From the NCBI GenBank assembly GCA_973895155.1, contig OZ316893.1:21390001-21454000 (forward strand): a DNA stretch of 64,000 nucleotides, read 5' to 3'. Shown here one piece after another: positions 49,531-60,609 of this stretch; the first letter of the stretch is position 1, and every line of letters begins with the position of its first letter. A program made the translations under genes and the position numbers. The notes under the pieces are model-generated. The model worked only from the letters and a program-made list of their open reading frames with translations, searched no databases and had not been told where the DNA came from. This DNA is from Marsupella aquatica. Lineage: Eukaryota > Marchantiophyta.

Positions 49531-52500
49531 TTAGGTCGCCTCTAGACATCTGGGTCTAGACATGTTCAAACTTTTGCTCCTTTATTTAAGGGAATTGGAA
49601 TTAGTGAGTTTCATTTCAAAGTATTTTTAATCTGATCGAGCAACCATCTGGGCCTCTCCAATCATCCATTGGACATGCAACCGTGAAGCATTGGAGGATG
49701 AGAAAAATGAGAGAAAATGGAGGCAGAAACTTAATTACATAGAGGAAACAGGGCCTTGGCCCTGAAATAGTTTTACATGCTGTGCTCAGTGAAACAAAAG
49801 AAGATCATAAAGCCTATAATTGTGGACAGATCATGCCGTCAATGCTTGTTTGCCAGGCTGATTATCCTTCAATCTCCCACTTTTCTCAGCAGCAGATTGG
49901 TAACAGCTAGCTAGTTAGAAGCAGCTTGGAAAGATCTGTCCTATGAGCCTAATATAATCAAATTTGAGTGAAAAGTGAGACCTACAAAGATGATTGTCTC
50001 ACTTTTTTGCCTCATTGCATTTATTGCTGACATACTACATGAGCGGAAGATATAGTTTTGCCATGGTAAATTCAGTTTTCAAAAATCTATCTGAGCATTG
50101 GTAAATGTGATGGCCCATCCATGCCCAGATTTTTAATGATGAGTGATTTTTGCACGAGCCGAGATGACACTAAAGCAGTAGCATACAGTATCAAGGCAGG
50201 CGTGGGCTGAGTACTGTAGTGCTTTGTAACATTGCAAAGAGAAGGCACTTTGCAAAATAAAAAATAAACCAATTGTGTTGGGAAAGGAAAAAAAAAAAGG
50301 TCTCACTTTGTAAGATGTGTAGAAATGATGCTCCAATATGGGATAGTGCATGTTTATTGCCCAGAGTCAACAAGCACTACTGTCAACCGTGTCCTAGCTA
50401 GTGCAGGTTCCTGGGAAGATGCCCTAGCCTGCCCATGCACTATGTTATAAATGCACAGGTCGGGATATCATTGGTGCAATTCTCCATATGTGCACAGGTC
50501 GAACTACCTCTAAGTGCATGGGTAATTGCCTACCCTCTTCCCCATGAGTCTTGTCAGGTCACTCACACCACTCTTCATAAAGTGAGCTCTCATATTGCAC
50601 AATTCAACTGGATACATGCATGAAACTACTTGATGTAATTGTCTGCTGCACTTATGAGTCCGTGTTTCTTACATATGCATCGCAGTATCTGATAGATGCA
50701 TGCCTATCATAAGTATAGATGGAAATGGGCTTATGCAATTAGTATCATTTAATGATGCTTAACATGCACTTATGCAAACTGCATTTTTGGTGCATTTCCA
50801 AAGAAAATCTTATAATACTAGGAACTATGCATATGTCTGGCTTACACAAGTGTGGGATGCATTAATTTATAAATCCTGCACTTGCTTGTGCACTAGACAA
50901 TACATTCCCAACACGTGTTACTTTTCTGTACAACAATTACCCCATCCCTTACCCAAACCTCATTTTTGGGGGTAACTTTTGTCCAAAAGATGATTAGATC
51001 TTATTGTCAGGAATTAACTCGAGTTCCCGACTTTAGTTAGTTTGTCTTACAAGGGTTAGTTAATTCTTGATTACATTAGGATAAAATTTTCTTTGATTAG
51101 GCCCACATGTTTCAGCGCCCCCTGGGGGGTTGGTTAGCCAGAGAGCATTATTTCCCTCATTCTTCACATATACTTGGGCATGTATTCTCATATGCTATGA
51201 ATCCTTCATGAGTTTCTTTACTTGTGGTATCTTGTCAGTGTAGCGTTTGATTGAGTGTGCTCTCATGTTCCGCATTTGTTATCTAGTCTGAAACGATGGC
51301 TTCTTATACTTATTATAAATTCTAGGGTATTAAAATAACATGGAGTAAATCTGGTTAACCAGTTATAACCTTCAATTGTTTCATACAATAGTTAGTGTAT
51401 ATAGTGTCAACGAGCACTACGATATTGGCAGGCAAACCTTTTTTCAGGACAAGAGTTAGTGAATTGTCAACAAGCACTATGGTATTTACTTAGAGATCTT
51501 TGTGCAGGGCAAAAATGTAGGCATTGTTCCTTTTTGGAAGAACACTCCATCCACATAGTTTTGCATGAGTGAGTGGGCAACACACCACGACCCCAATGCC
51601 AGTTCTGGTGCATCTATGGCCCAGGTTTAACTTTCCTACAGGCCAATGGGAACCAAAAAAGAAATTAACTTTAAAATGCCACTAAACGTCATCTCAGTGG
51701 CATTCCCCGTCACTGTCTCCAATGGTTAGTACGGAATTGGTCTACTATGCTATGTATTTATTCTTAGGTCTATAGTCATTAGGTAATTGTAGCAAGTCTA
51801 ACTGTAGTTAGATGCTTGTTTTAAGCAACCTATATGTTCTTCAACAAAAACTTAAAAGTTTTTCACTAAACCCAACACAAAAATCTTATACTAATTTGCG
51901 CAAGATGGGTTGAAAGAAAACAAGTGAGGAACTCCGGTTTCAAATTTTTAGTAATGTGTAATGTTGCTTTAAAGTAGAAAGTTTATTCTCTTTCAGAATT
52001 TGAGTATGTAAGTAGGGGAATTAGAGGCTGCTTTAGGGATGAAGAACGAGGTCCATGGTGAATGAGGGTGTGGAAGAGCAAGGGTGCTAGTGATCAGGAT
52101 GGGGCCAGCAATAATGGTTTTCCAAAGGAGGGCATTAGGGTTGTCTGGAGGTCTAGCATTGTAGCATAACGCATCCTAAGCATGCAGCCCAACTATCAAG
52201 GCCACACAATGCAACCAATACGTTCCTAGTCATGGGGGCAGCAACCAGGGTTTCTTAGTAACCCTGGCACAAGCAAAAGTGAGTGTGGCTTGGTGATGGT
52301 CATGGGTACTCACAAAAAGTATCTCAATTCTGTAGAGTCTTTGCTAAACCTGGGTCCTCAATCATTGAATGCCAGAACTAGTATGCAAAGAAATATAAAA
52401 ATCCTCCAACCATGGCACAGTCGCCACAAAGACTTTGATGTAATGCCTCTCAGCTTACACGCACTTGGTCACTGAAAAGTTCAGAAAAAAGTAGTTGAAT

Positions 52501-52782
52501 CCCATATTTGTATGAAAAGACACCATAGGTACTGTATGTTCATGCTGAAATTCAGTTACAATGCCTTTCTTGTGACAGGAGAGTACCATGGCAACAGTTG
52601 CTACCATCATACCTGTGTGCGTGCATGACATTGTTCATTTGAGTCCCTTGTGTATTCTTCTCATAAGTACCTCACACAACCCCACACCCGACAAAGGTAC
52701 GCTACAAAGCAGCAATGAGTTTATATTTCATTTACAGGTCACAACACTGTCGCATTTACACATTTCCCTGCAGTCTGGAGGG

Positions 52783-53070
52783 TTTTGGCAGTCCATAGGA
52801 GAACAATGGCAAACATGACAAGCTTTTTTTGAAGTAACAATTGCATGGAAATGTAAGGTACCGGCTACCAACACCGGTTTTTGGCAGTCCACAGGAGCAA
52901 TATGGCAAACATGACAAGCTTTATTTTAAATACCAATTACATGGAAATGCTAGGTACCTGTTACCAACACCCGTTTTTGTCAGTCCATGGGAGCTAAATG
53001 GCAAACATGAGAAGCACTTTTTTAAATAGCAATTACTTGGAAATGAGAGGTACCGGCTACCAATACCTGA
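52783..53070. repeat. Three-copy tandem repeat of about 95 bp
   Basis: Copies begin near 52783, 52878 and 52976. Each contains TTTT.G.CAGTCCA..GGAG, ATGGCAAACATGA.AAGC, AATTAC.TGGAAATG and GGTACC.G.TACCAA.ACC. The differences are scattered substitutions. Confidence 0.85.
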
Positions 53071-53686
53071 AAACCGGCTATGACTTGATTTTTCATTTAC
53101 AGCTCAAATTACTGTAAGAGCACATTTACACATTTGCATGCTCTCTTTATAGTATTGGCAGTCCAATTGAGCTTACGAGCCCATCATCCAACACACCATA
53201 CAGCCTTCAACTACGACACGTTGTGAAGTAACCGGATCCGAGAAGAGTGCCCACATGACCTTTGATGGCAGCCCCAAACTTTTCAGGGAAAGTAATGGGG
53301 AAATACTGAGCTCCTTACTGTTTCCGTCCTAAAAAGATTTGCACTTAGTAGATCTAGTTCAGTTCTTGAAAGCATCTTCAGAACGTACCCCAAGTTCCAC
53401 GAGATGAATTTGCAGTGTGAGGGAATTTTCTGGGGCCTTCAAAGTGTTCTTGACAAATTGCCACAACGAAGGAACCCTTGCCGATCGGAGTTTTGAACGG
53501 TAAGCGAGACTCAAATCATACTCGACGACGACTACTTCATCACATATTATCGTTGATGAGCCAGTGAGAGACGTCCATGCAAATCCCTCACACGTATCAT
53601 ATCTGTTCTTCCCGTAAATGCCAACTTTCTCATTTTAAAAAATTCATTATACCCATGGGCTACAAAAATCTGTTGGACACTCCTAA

Positions 53687-55658
53687 TTACGAGGGCGATA
53701 TCCATATGCTGTAAATTCGCTGTCCTATCTTACAATCCACTTTTCTGACCTGTGATGACCATAACATTCTTTTCTTACCCCCTGGAGCGTTCAAGCTTGC
53801 ATTGACTTTGTTCAGTTCGGTGGCCACCCTCTGCAGGGATGGCGAAACCTCTCCTAAGGCCCATGCAAGTGAAATGTGAGGTCGTGGTTCCTGCCAAAGG
53901 ATACTCAGTTCAAAACTTCCGAGTTTGGGGTAGACCAACCGCAATTTATGTGAAAGCAGTAGAAGGGAGACGATCCTGAAGGCTATGGCGTACAATTAAA
54001 AGGATGCATGAACTGAACGAGCCTGTAACATAGATGACTCCATGAAGTAGAATATCAAGCAAGGAAAAGCAAACTGAATCTAATCTAGAACCGGTGAAAG
54101 CTTGAGAATATCCGGACATCGTCTTTATCTGCAAGGAGAGTTCAAAATCTGGCATGTTCGTTGCAGGATATACCTTGTAAAAAGCGGGCAGATTATGGAG
54201 TCTGAAAACATCGTCAACAAGCGTGACTTGCTTTTGTGTCTGCAAAGCCCAAAATACTCTACTTCAAAATCTTGCTGTACCAAATCAAGAAAATACTCAG
54301 TAAATCTGTAATGTCAATAAAGTTGCTCACCTCAACAAGGCCTGCTGTGGTGATTTCTACGGATAAAAAAGTTCTTGTCTTTTCATCATTCGTGAACACC
54401 TCCCAAGAGTCAAAACCTGCCAGATATCTACCAAGCCACGGAATTCATTAGCCCACCTGCTACGGCTTATCGTTAATGGTGTCATAGATTTGAAACCTTG
54501 GTACAGAAACCAAAACTTTACCTATTGTGAGAAGAGAATTTGCGACGAAGCATGGAAATGATGCTCTCAATTTGGTGTATGCGAATCGGCACTGTTCGTG
54601 AGAGACTGATATGGTACTCTATGCCCGACTTCAATCGCCCTGAGCTCCCAGGGTGCAATCCCATCCCTCCGTAATTACCGACTGATGGTTCTGCTAAACC
54701 TTCCTCCAATAGCCGAAGCCCGGGATAAGCTTGTATGGCCTTGTCAATGAGTTGCTCAACCTCGCTCCTCGCAAATGAGGGCAATGTAACTGCATCAGAA
54801 GCATCCCATAAGTTTGCATCACCTCAAAGGAGCCCAAAGACTCACCCTGACGACAATACTGAGAAGGAAGGTTATAGTAACTGTACCTTTCGGTTGTCAT
54901 CCTATGTAGGAGAGTTCATCCGACTGTCTAGCCAAGTGTCCATGGTTGTGTTTTAAAATGGTTCCCCGGAACTTACAGTTCCACCTTAGGAAGAATGGAG
55001 AAGGAAGAAAGTCTAAAGGAACCTAAAAGTCCACAGGCAAGCAAGCAAGCTAAGAGCCTAAAGGTAGAAAGCTTAGTTACCAGGAATGTACACGTGAAGT
55101 GGATAATTTCCCTCGACATGAGGGAAACTACGGATGCGTCCATCGTGCAACCTCTCATTCCACTTGTCACTGCCTGGACAGGAAAGTCACACAAAATTGC
55201 ACACATTCAAACAGGACACAAACAAGATTGGGTAGTGTTGAGGCACATAAGCATATCCACGACTCATTTCGTCTCACATCGTGAGGCTCGTCATCCTTCT
55301 AGCTCATCTCAACCTAAAACACAGAGACACGTTAAGATGTATTACTGACCTAAACCTACTTTTCCATTACCCACGAGATAAACCACTTGAACTCAAAGCA
55401 CTCTCTAAATGCAGTTCGGTCAAATGCGCAACCTGGAGGCAACAAATCCTCAGGAGGAGGAGGCAACAACGTTGAAGAAGTGGTTGCTGGAAAGCGCAGC
55501 GAGACAGAGTTTTGTTGAACGGGATTAACATCTAAAGTGGGGCCCCTCTCCAGCTCTGAAGACTGGATTGTTGTGACACCTTCCAAAATTTCGGATGAGG
55601 GCTGAGGAGGATCTCCATCAGAATCCGTGTCCGATCCATAAATCAACAGCGACTCCAT
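53687..55658 (-). CDS. USB1: U6 snRNA 3'-5' phosphodiesterase USB1
   Basis: Minus strand, six exons with consistent phases: 55433-55658, 55081-55173, 54522-54789, 54331-54427, 54174-54239, 53687-53890; 317 residues. USB1 trims the 3' oligo(U) tail of U6 snRNA in the nucleus and leaves a terminal phosphate, which stabilises U6. Hallmarks: N-terminal LLIYGSDTDSD; RIRSFPHVEGNYPLHVYIPV (about residues 90-107); first catalytic HxS in EYHISLSRTVP (His166, Ser168); WEVFTNDEKTRTFLSVEI strand pair; LHNLPAFY; and the second HxS in PRPHISLAWALG (His255, Ser257). The short C-terminal CKIGQRIYSIW strand follows without an intron. Both catalytic motifs are intact, so an active enzyme is expected. Confidence 0.92.
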
Positions 55659-56829
55659 ACCATTTCACCTTGTTGTTTGGTCGCGGTCTAGTCTAGCAGA
55701 GCATAGTGACATGCACCTCAATCCGCTTCATTGCTTTCTGTTGCTACATATGCCTTTGCAAGATCCTCCAAGTCCTGTCCGGAAGCCATTGAGTCGAACC
55801 TGCCCCTGAAGGAATTGGAACGCAAATAAATCACCCCCCGAAGGTCTAATTTCTAGGCCTACCGAACAGGAGACAATACTATAATTGCCACCGATCACAA
55901 TTGTACAAGGAAGGGGGGAATGGGGAGGCGCACTTGGACAATTCCTGGAACGTCAATAATGTGAGGGACTGGTCAGTCAAGAAGTCGGGGCTGCAAGTAG
56001 GGGTGATAAGGGTCGAAACACCCTGCTTTGAAGCCCAGCATGCACACTTGAGACACAGTTCATTGACGGCAATGTATGTTATAAAAGCGATTTGTCAAGC
56101 AGCAGAATGATTGTCAATCATGAGCCACAGTTGAGTGAGCTCTTGGTCCTCTTTCCTCCTTGCCAGCTCTCGACCTCACTCAAAGTGCAATTTCGACTAA
56201 ATGTCTCATGGATCTCATGATCGATGCTCACAGCCACATATTTGCCTCTACTCTCCGTCATTATATAGGTGCACCAGCAAGAGAACGGAACGGAATGCAA
56301 AGGAGTGCATGGTTTGGGTCGAAACGCCCGACTTTGAACTGCTTCTCTATTTCAATTACTTTAAACATTGAAGTAATAAAAAATTGGGAATGTGAAGGTT
56401 TAATTCGGGCAGCGTTCATGGAGTCTGTGGTCGCCAGGACCCAGAGAAACCAATCAGCTGAGCTGATCAACCTGGAGAGACCTAGGTCATGTCGTTCGAA
56501 GCTCTCTCTCCCTTTCCCACACATCTCTCCCACAGTCACACGCATACGTCCACGGACAACTTTCCTGGCTAGAATTTCGTGGCGTTTCGGCAAGCAGTGG
56601 AAGTGGATGACTGAGTCGATAGCCTTAACTGAGGATTGTGTGAACTAATTCTTGCAACACTTGAGAAATTACAATTCGCAGATTGGCATTCAGACTGTCA
56701 TGTATATTCAAGAAGTACCTGGTAAGGACGAAAACAATGTCGGAAGCTAGCCTTGTGAGTCGAGATCCCTCGTGCTGATCGCAGACTACACTGACGCAAA
56801 ATAATTTCAATGCTGTCGCAAACGTTCTG

Positions 56830-57190
56830 TCAATCACTCTGTGGGTCAATCACTCTGTGGGGCGCAATCACTCTATGAGCCCGGTTTGAACTAAGTTGCC
56901 GAGCCCGGTTTGCCGAGACGGGCAAGTTGCCGAGTTGCCCGGCACATAAACTCGGTATTTGTCGGGTGAAGAAGGTTCTATTTGACGTATATTCGCGATT
57001 ATTCCCCGTCCCGGCGCCGTCCCTTCCCGAACCATTCCCGGCCAAGACCCTGCCCGGTCCCCGACCCTGCCGCCCTAACCCTCCCGGACCCGGCCCTGCC
57101 CCTGCACCCGGCCCCGACCGGGTGAGTGGTGAGGGGCCGGGTCCCCCTCCTCCCGAACCCCCTCCTCCTGAACTCCCCCTCCTCCCCGGA
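56830..57190. repeat. Low-complexity repeats: CAATCACTCTGTGGG units, then C-rich CCCGG-type tract
   Basis: 56830-56876 holds three CAATCACTCT.TG.G units. 56880-56945 repeats GAGCCCGGTTTG and AAGTTGCCGAG. From about 57000 to 57185 there is a strand-asymmetric run built from CCCGGCC/CCCTGCC/CCTCCTCC words. The open frames across it are compositional artefacts. Confidence 0.7.
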
Positions 57191-57334
57191 CAAAGAGAGC
57201 TGCAAAGCGGTTCGCAGCAGAATCCCCACTTGCTAGCTCGAATATATAGGGTAATGGCAGCTTGGTCTGGGGTTACTATAACCCTGTGACCAAAAAGTGA
57301 AAAAATGCTGACAGGAAATTTTCAAGAGCCAGTA

Positions 57335-57435
57335 AATCCTAAGTTTTTCTGAGCTTTGTGGTAACAGGTTTGGGAGTTTTTTTGAGCTTTGTGGGAACAG
57401 GTTTAAGACAAGCTTGGAAGTTTTTCTGATCTTTG
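57335..57435. repeat. Short tandem repeat of about 35 bp, three degenerate copies
   Basis: AGTTTTTCTGAGCTTTGTGG-like units recur at about 57340, 57377 and 57418. Confidence 0.7.
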
Positions 57436-58354
57436 TGTGAGGTTTCACACACTAACCCCAGCCCAAGCAATCATTATCGTAAGTAATACCTATTCGGAAA
57501 AAGATTACTGGGCAAGATTTTCTGGGCACAAGGTTATGGAAATGGTGGCACCTAGTAGACAAGGTTACACACCAACAAGAATCACACAGGTCAGGTTCTC
57601 AGGGTGACTAACGTTTTAGTGAAGAGACACACTGTATATGCTCCTTTGCGAATGCGTGACATGTGCCATGAGACTCATTTTGTTTTATTAGGCATTAAGA
57701 GGTTGCGACCTGCACGGACTGGAAGCTTTCCGGCCCTTGCCCCTTGGGACCCCGGGAAAAGCGGCGACAGGACTGCCACAGGAGGGGGTTATGCTACAAA
57801 CCTCTCATTCAAACATATCCTCCCTGAGGTTCAAGGCAGCATTTCTTAGGACCCTCCACATGCGAGTTGGGCCTTAACCCGCGTTGTCTTTGGATGCAGA
57901 TCTGGTTGATCAAATAAATTTGGCTGTGCAGGCATAATGTCACCCTGTAATCTAGCTATTCTGGACCTTTAAAAGACTACTGTTGATAACCTAAAGTTTC
58001 TGTCGAAAGTTACATGTACCTACAAGAAGAATTTCCTTCAGCAGCAGAAGTCTCTAGGGCTGCTACAACTATGTCAAGGCAACAGACAAGCTACACAAAT
58101 GAGACAAAGACTAACCAAAATAGCATAGAAATTTTATTGCACAAGATTTTTCTTCGTATCTATTTACATTCAAGGAACTGGGTCATTGGGCTAGTCCATT
58201 TGTTTTTTTAAGTGCAATTGGTTGTGAATCAGCCCCATACTTCGCAACCAGTGGCCCATTTCATATCTCTTCATGTTTTTGAGTGTGACTAGCTATAAAT
58301 GAATCCACTTTTGGGTGGGATGTGTATTAAAAAGGATTGATGTCAGAAAAATTC

Positions 58355-58405
58355 AAATCTAGGTCTTGGCCTCCCCAATCAAATGCTCTACCATTGCATA
58401 ACAAG
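58355..58405 (-). other. Degenerate tRNA-like sequence (possible SINE head)
   Basis: Read on the minus strand, TATGCAATGGTAGAGC resembles a tRNA A box with D-arm, and GACCTAGATTTGAATTTT resembles a decayed B box / T-arm at about the right distance. The arms do not pair well, so it is not called as a functional tRNA. Confidence 0.25.
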
Positions 58406-59181
58406 TGATACACATTGAGAACCACCCACAACTAGTATTTAACCTAAAAGTGGGGTCAGGCACATGCAAGCAAACGCCTCCCGAACCATTCAGGTCGAAT
58501 GACAATAATGAGGCTGAATGACCCTTCCACTCTTCTTGCCTATGGTCACTTCATCCGCTGCCTGCAAAAAAGTGATGATCACATGTTTTTTCTTACTGTA
58601 AATCCTTTTGAATGAACCCCACATGAGTGGGTTTGTGACAAAAGTAACCGTGGTAACTGACAAGATTCAAACTACACTGTCATGCCGAGGGACAATGCCT
58701 CTTATGCACATCGGCATGTCCCTCGCATGCCCGCTAGGTATGTGGTTAGGGCTAGTGTACTACTTGAGTTAGCGACATGTTCTTATAGCAAATGTCAGGC
58801 GTTCTTGAAGCAAACGCGCTTGTTAGTGTGACGCCAGGACTTTGTTTACTTAGGGCATGTCTTTCTTTGTGGGTTTTTCAGTTCTTCTTGAATCACTGTT
58901 GACAGAGCTCAGACAATGCTCTTCGGTTCCGTACACGGGATTCACACAGTGATTCGTTAGATGCTCCCGGCCGATCTTGGCATCCTGCCGATTTTTGATT
59001 CGATTTCAGTACAATTGTTTCTCTTACGCCTTTTATTCAAGAAGAACTGCCGAGTGAAGGGAAGAAAATCAAAAACGTTGTGCTTCTCAGCTGCTCATGC
59101 CGGTCTAGACAATTTCCGTCAAAGCCGGTGCAATTTCTTTGCAGAAAAATCAAGCGATGGGGTTAGAGTTAGATTTTTCCT

Positions 59182-60583
59182 TGTATACACATCACTTATG
59201 TGTATACACTTAAACTCTCGGACTGGCGGAGTACACCCAGGAGAAGACGAGGGGAGAGCTTCCGGGAGGTTTTGCATGTTGCCCAGGTTTTTCTTTTCCG
59301 GCCGCAACCTGCTTCACGACCTACTGCCGTGACCTTCACTGGCGACTTGCTGCCGACTGCACACGGCGCAGTGCTCTTGCTGGAGTTTTTAACGACCCTT
59401 TGAAGCCCCTTTTTTGTTGGTTTTATGGCCATTTCTCGGCCACGGCTGCCATCCTGCATCGGCTGCCGCGCGACAACCTCCGGACTGCCTCGACCACTGC
59501 GCGACTGCTTCTCGACTACATAGGGCCGCGCGCCCGTTTTCATTTTGCCTTTTTTGCCATTTTTTGCCTTCGTCGCCTTGCCACTCCTTTCGCTTTGGTG
59601 TGCAGGCTGTGCATAGGGCATCGTGCCCCTTGCCTCGCCCATTTCCTTCCTTCTTTTTCCCTACCGTTATCAGCAATTAAAGCAGCTGGATGGGGGGGAA
59701 GCGAGCGCAAGGAGAGGGCACAAGGCCCTATGGAGAATAAAGAGGGGGAGGGGGAGTAATCATTCGACTCCCTCTCTTGGGAGTCCCCCCCTGCAGGGCA
59801 CAAAGCCCATCCAGCAGCATTAAGGAAGGAGGGGGAAGCGAAAGGAGGGCACCAAGCCCTAGGTAGCATTAAGTGGGGAGGAGGTGATTTTTGGCAGTAA
59901 TGGAGGAGCCCTGCCAGAAGCAAAGCGAGGGAGAGGGCATGAGGCCCAACAGGAATCATTAAGGAGGGGAGAGGGAGCTCGTAGCCTCTCTTTGGGAGTT
60001 CATAAAGGGGGGCACGAAGCCCTATGGAGGGTTCAGGAGCCATTAAGAGGGGCTCATTTCTTTCTGTTTGCCCTTGCCTTAATTTCGCGTCAGTTTTTCT
60101 TTGGCACTTACCCTGCCTCGCCTCACCCTTTCTTTGTCTTTCAGGCTGGATTCTTTCCTTTCGCCTTGCTGCGCCTCGCCTTGCTCGACAGCATAGGGCT
60201 GCACACCATTTTTATTGTTGTGTATAGGTCGCTTGCCTATACACATTCGGCCAGTCGGCCTTAAACCCAATGTGTATACACTTAGGGGCGGGCCCGTTTT
60301 ACTCGTATTTCTTTTCCCTCGATGCACCTCCCTTGCTTTCCATTCCGAACGGCTGCACTTTCCGGGTCCACAATGGGGCCCGATGTGTATAGATTTTAGG
60401 GGCCCTCCTTTACGCCCTCCTCATATGCATACCGCTGCGGGTCCTGTGTCTACACATCGGACGGTCAATTTGGCATATAATAGGCAAATGTGAAGGGGGC
60501 TGAATTTGCGCTTTTAAGGGTCATTTTTTTTCCGACGGGTTGTCTTTGTAACGGTTTTTATGTGTGTTCACACATTTTGTACA
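59182..60583 (+). repeat. Probable 5' LTR / leader of the retroelement
   Basis: Non-coding block directly upstream of Gag. It ends TTGTACA at 60583, followed after 2 nt by TGGCACCCTGGGTTAG (60586), which has the form of a primer-binding site. The block carries perfect palindromes (TGTATACACAT / ATGTGTATACA at 59182-59208; TGTGTATAGG / CCTATACACA at 60219-60245) and further TGTGTATA words near 60270 and 60379. The true left end of the LTR is undetermined because the 3' LTR is outside the window. Confidence 0.4.
59699..60055 (+). repeat. Degenerate tandem repeat of about 70 bp in the retroelement leader
   Basis: About five units each contain AAGGAGGGCAC.AAGCCCTA followed by AGCATTAAG.GGGGAGG, or variants. 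They start near 59699, 59780, 59836, 59918 and 59994. Long antisense frames here are products of the repeat. Confidence 0.7.
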
Positions 60584-60585
60584 TT

Positions 60586-60602
60586 TGGCACCCTGGGTTA
60601 GC
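60586..60602 (+). other. Candidate primer-binding site
   Basis: TGGCACCCTGGGTTAGC begins with the TGG complementary to a tRNA CCA end, 2 nt after a CA-ending putative LTR and 8 nt before the Gag ATG at 60610. The primer tRNA was not identified. Confidence 0.3.
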
Positions 60603-60609
60603 ATGCAGC

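Larger units (their letters stand above)
48901..53686. other. Gene-poor intergenic region
   Basis: A GC-rich patch (48.9-49.2 kb) is followed by AT-rich sequence with no supported genes. Two near-copies of GTCAA..AGCACTA.G.TATT occur at 51408-51490. The triple repeat at 52783-53070 and the dispersed repeat at 49320-49530 are listed separately. Confidence 0.5.
55659..58900. other. Intergenic: USB1 upstream region and unassigned sequence
   Basis: Promoter side of USB1 (minus strand), then unassigned sequence. A 162-codon frame at 56160-56648 has no recognisable similarity. Separately listed are a C-rich tract at 56860-57190, short tandem repeats at 57335-57435 and a tRNA-like fragment near 58380. 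Confidence 0.45.

Noticed and set aside
53741-53780. Possible donor GTAAGAAAAG near the end of USB1
   Set aside because: Would need an intron of about 30 nt and breaks the frame; the uninterrupted exon fits the family.
56160-56648. 162-codon plus-strand frame
   Set aside because: No recognisable family, no signal or domain, and it lies in the upstream region of USB1 on the other strand.
56927-57289. Pro-rich frame of 120 codons
   Set aside because: Compositional artefact of the CCCGG/CCTCC-rich tract; no domain.
59540-60043. Antisense frame of 167 codons
   Set aside because: It lies across the degenerate tandem repeat in the retroelement leader; length is due to repeat composition.
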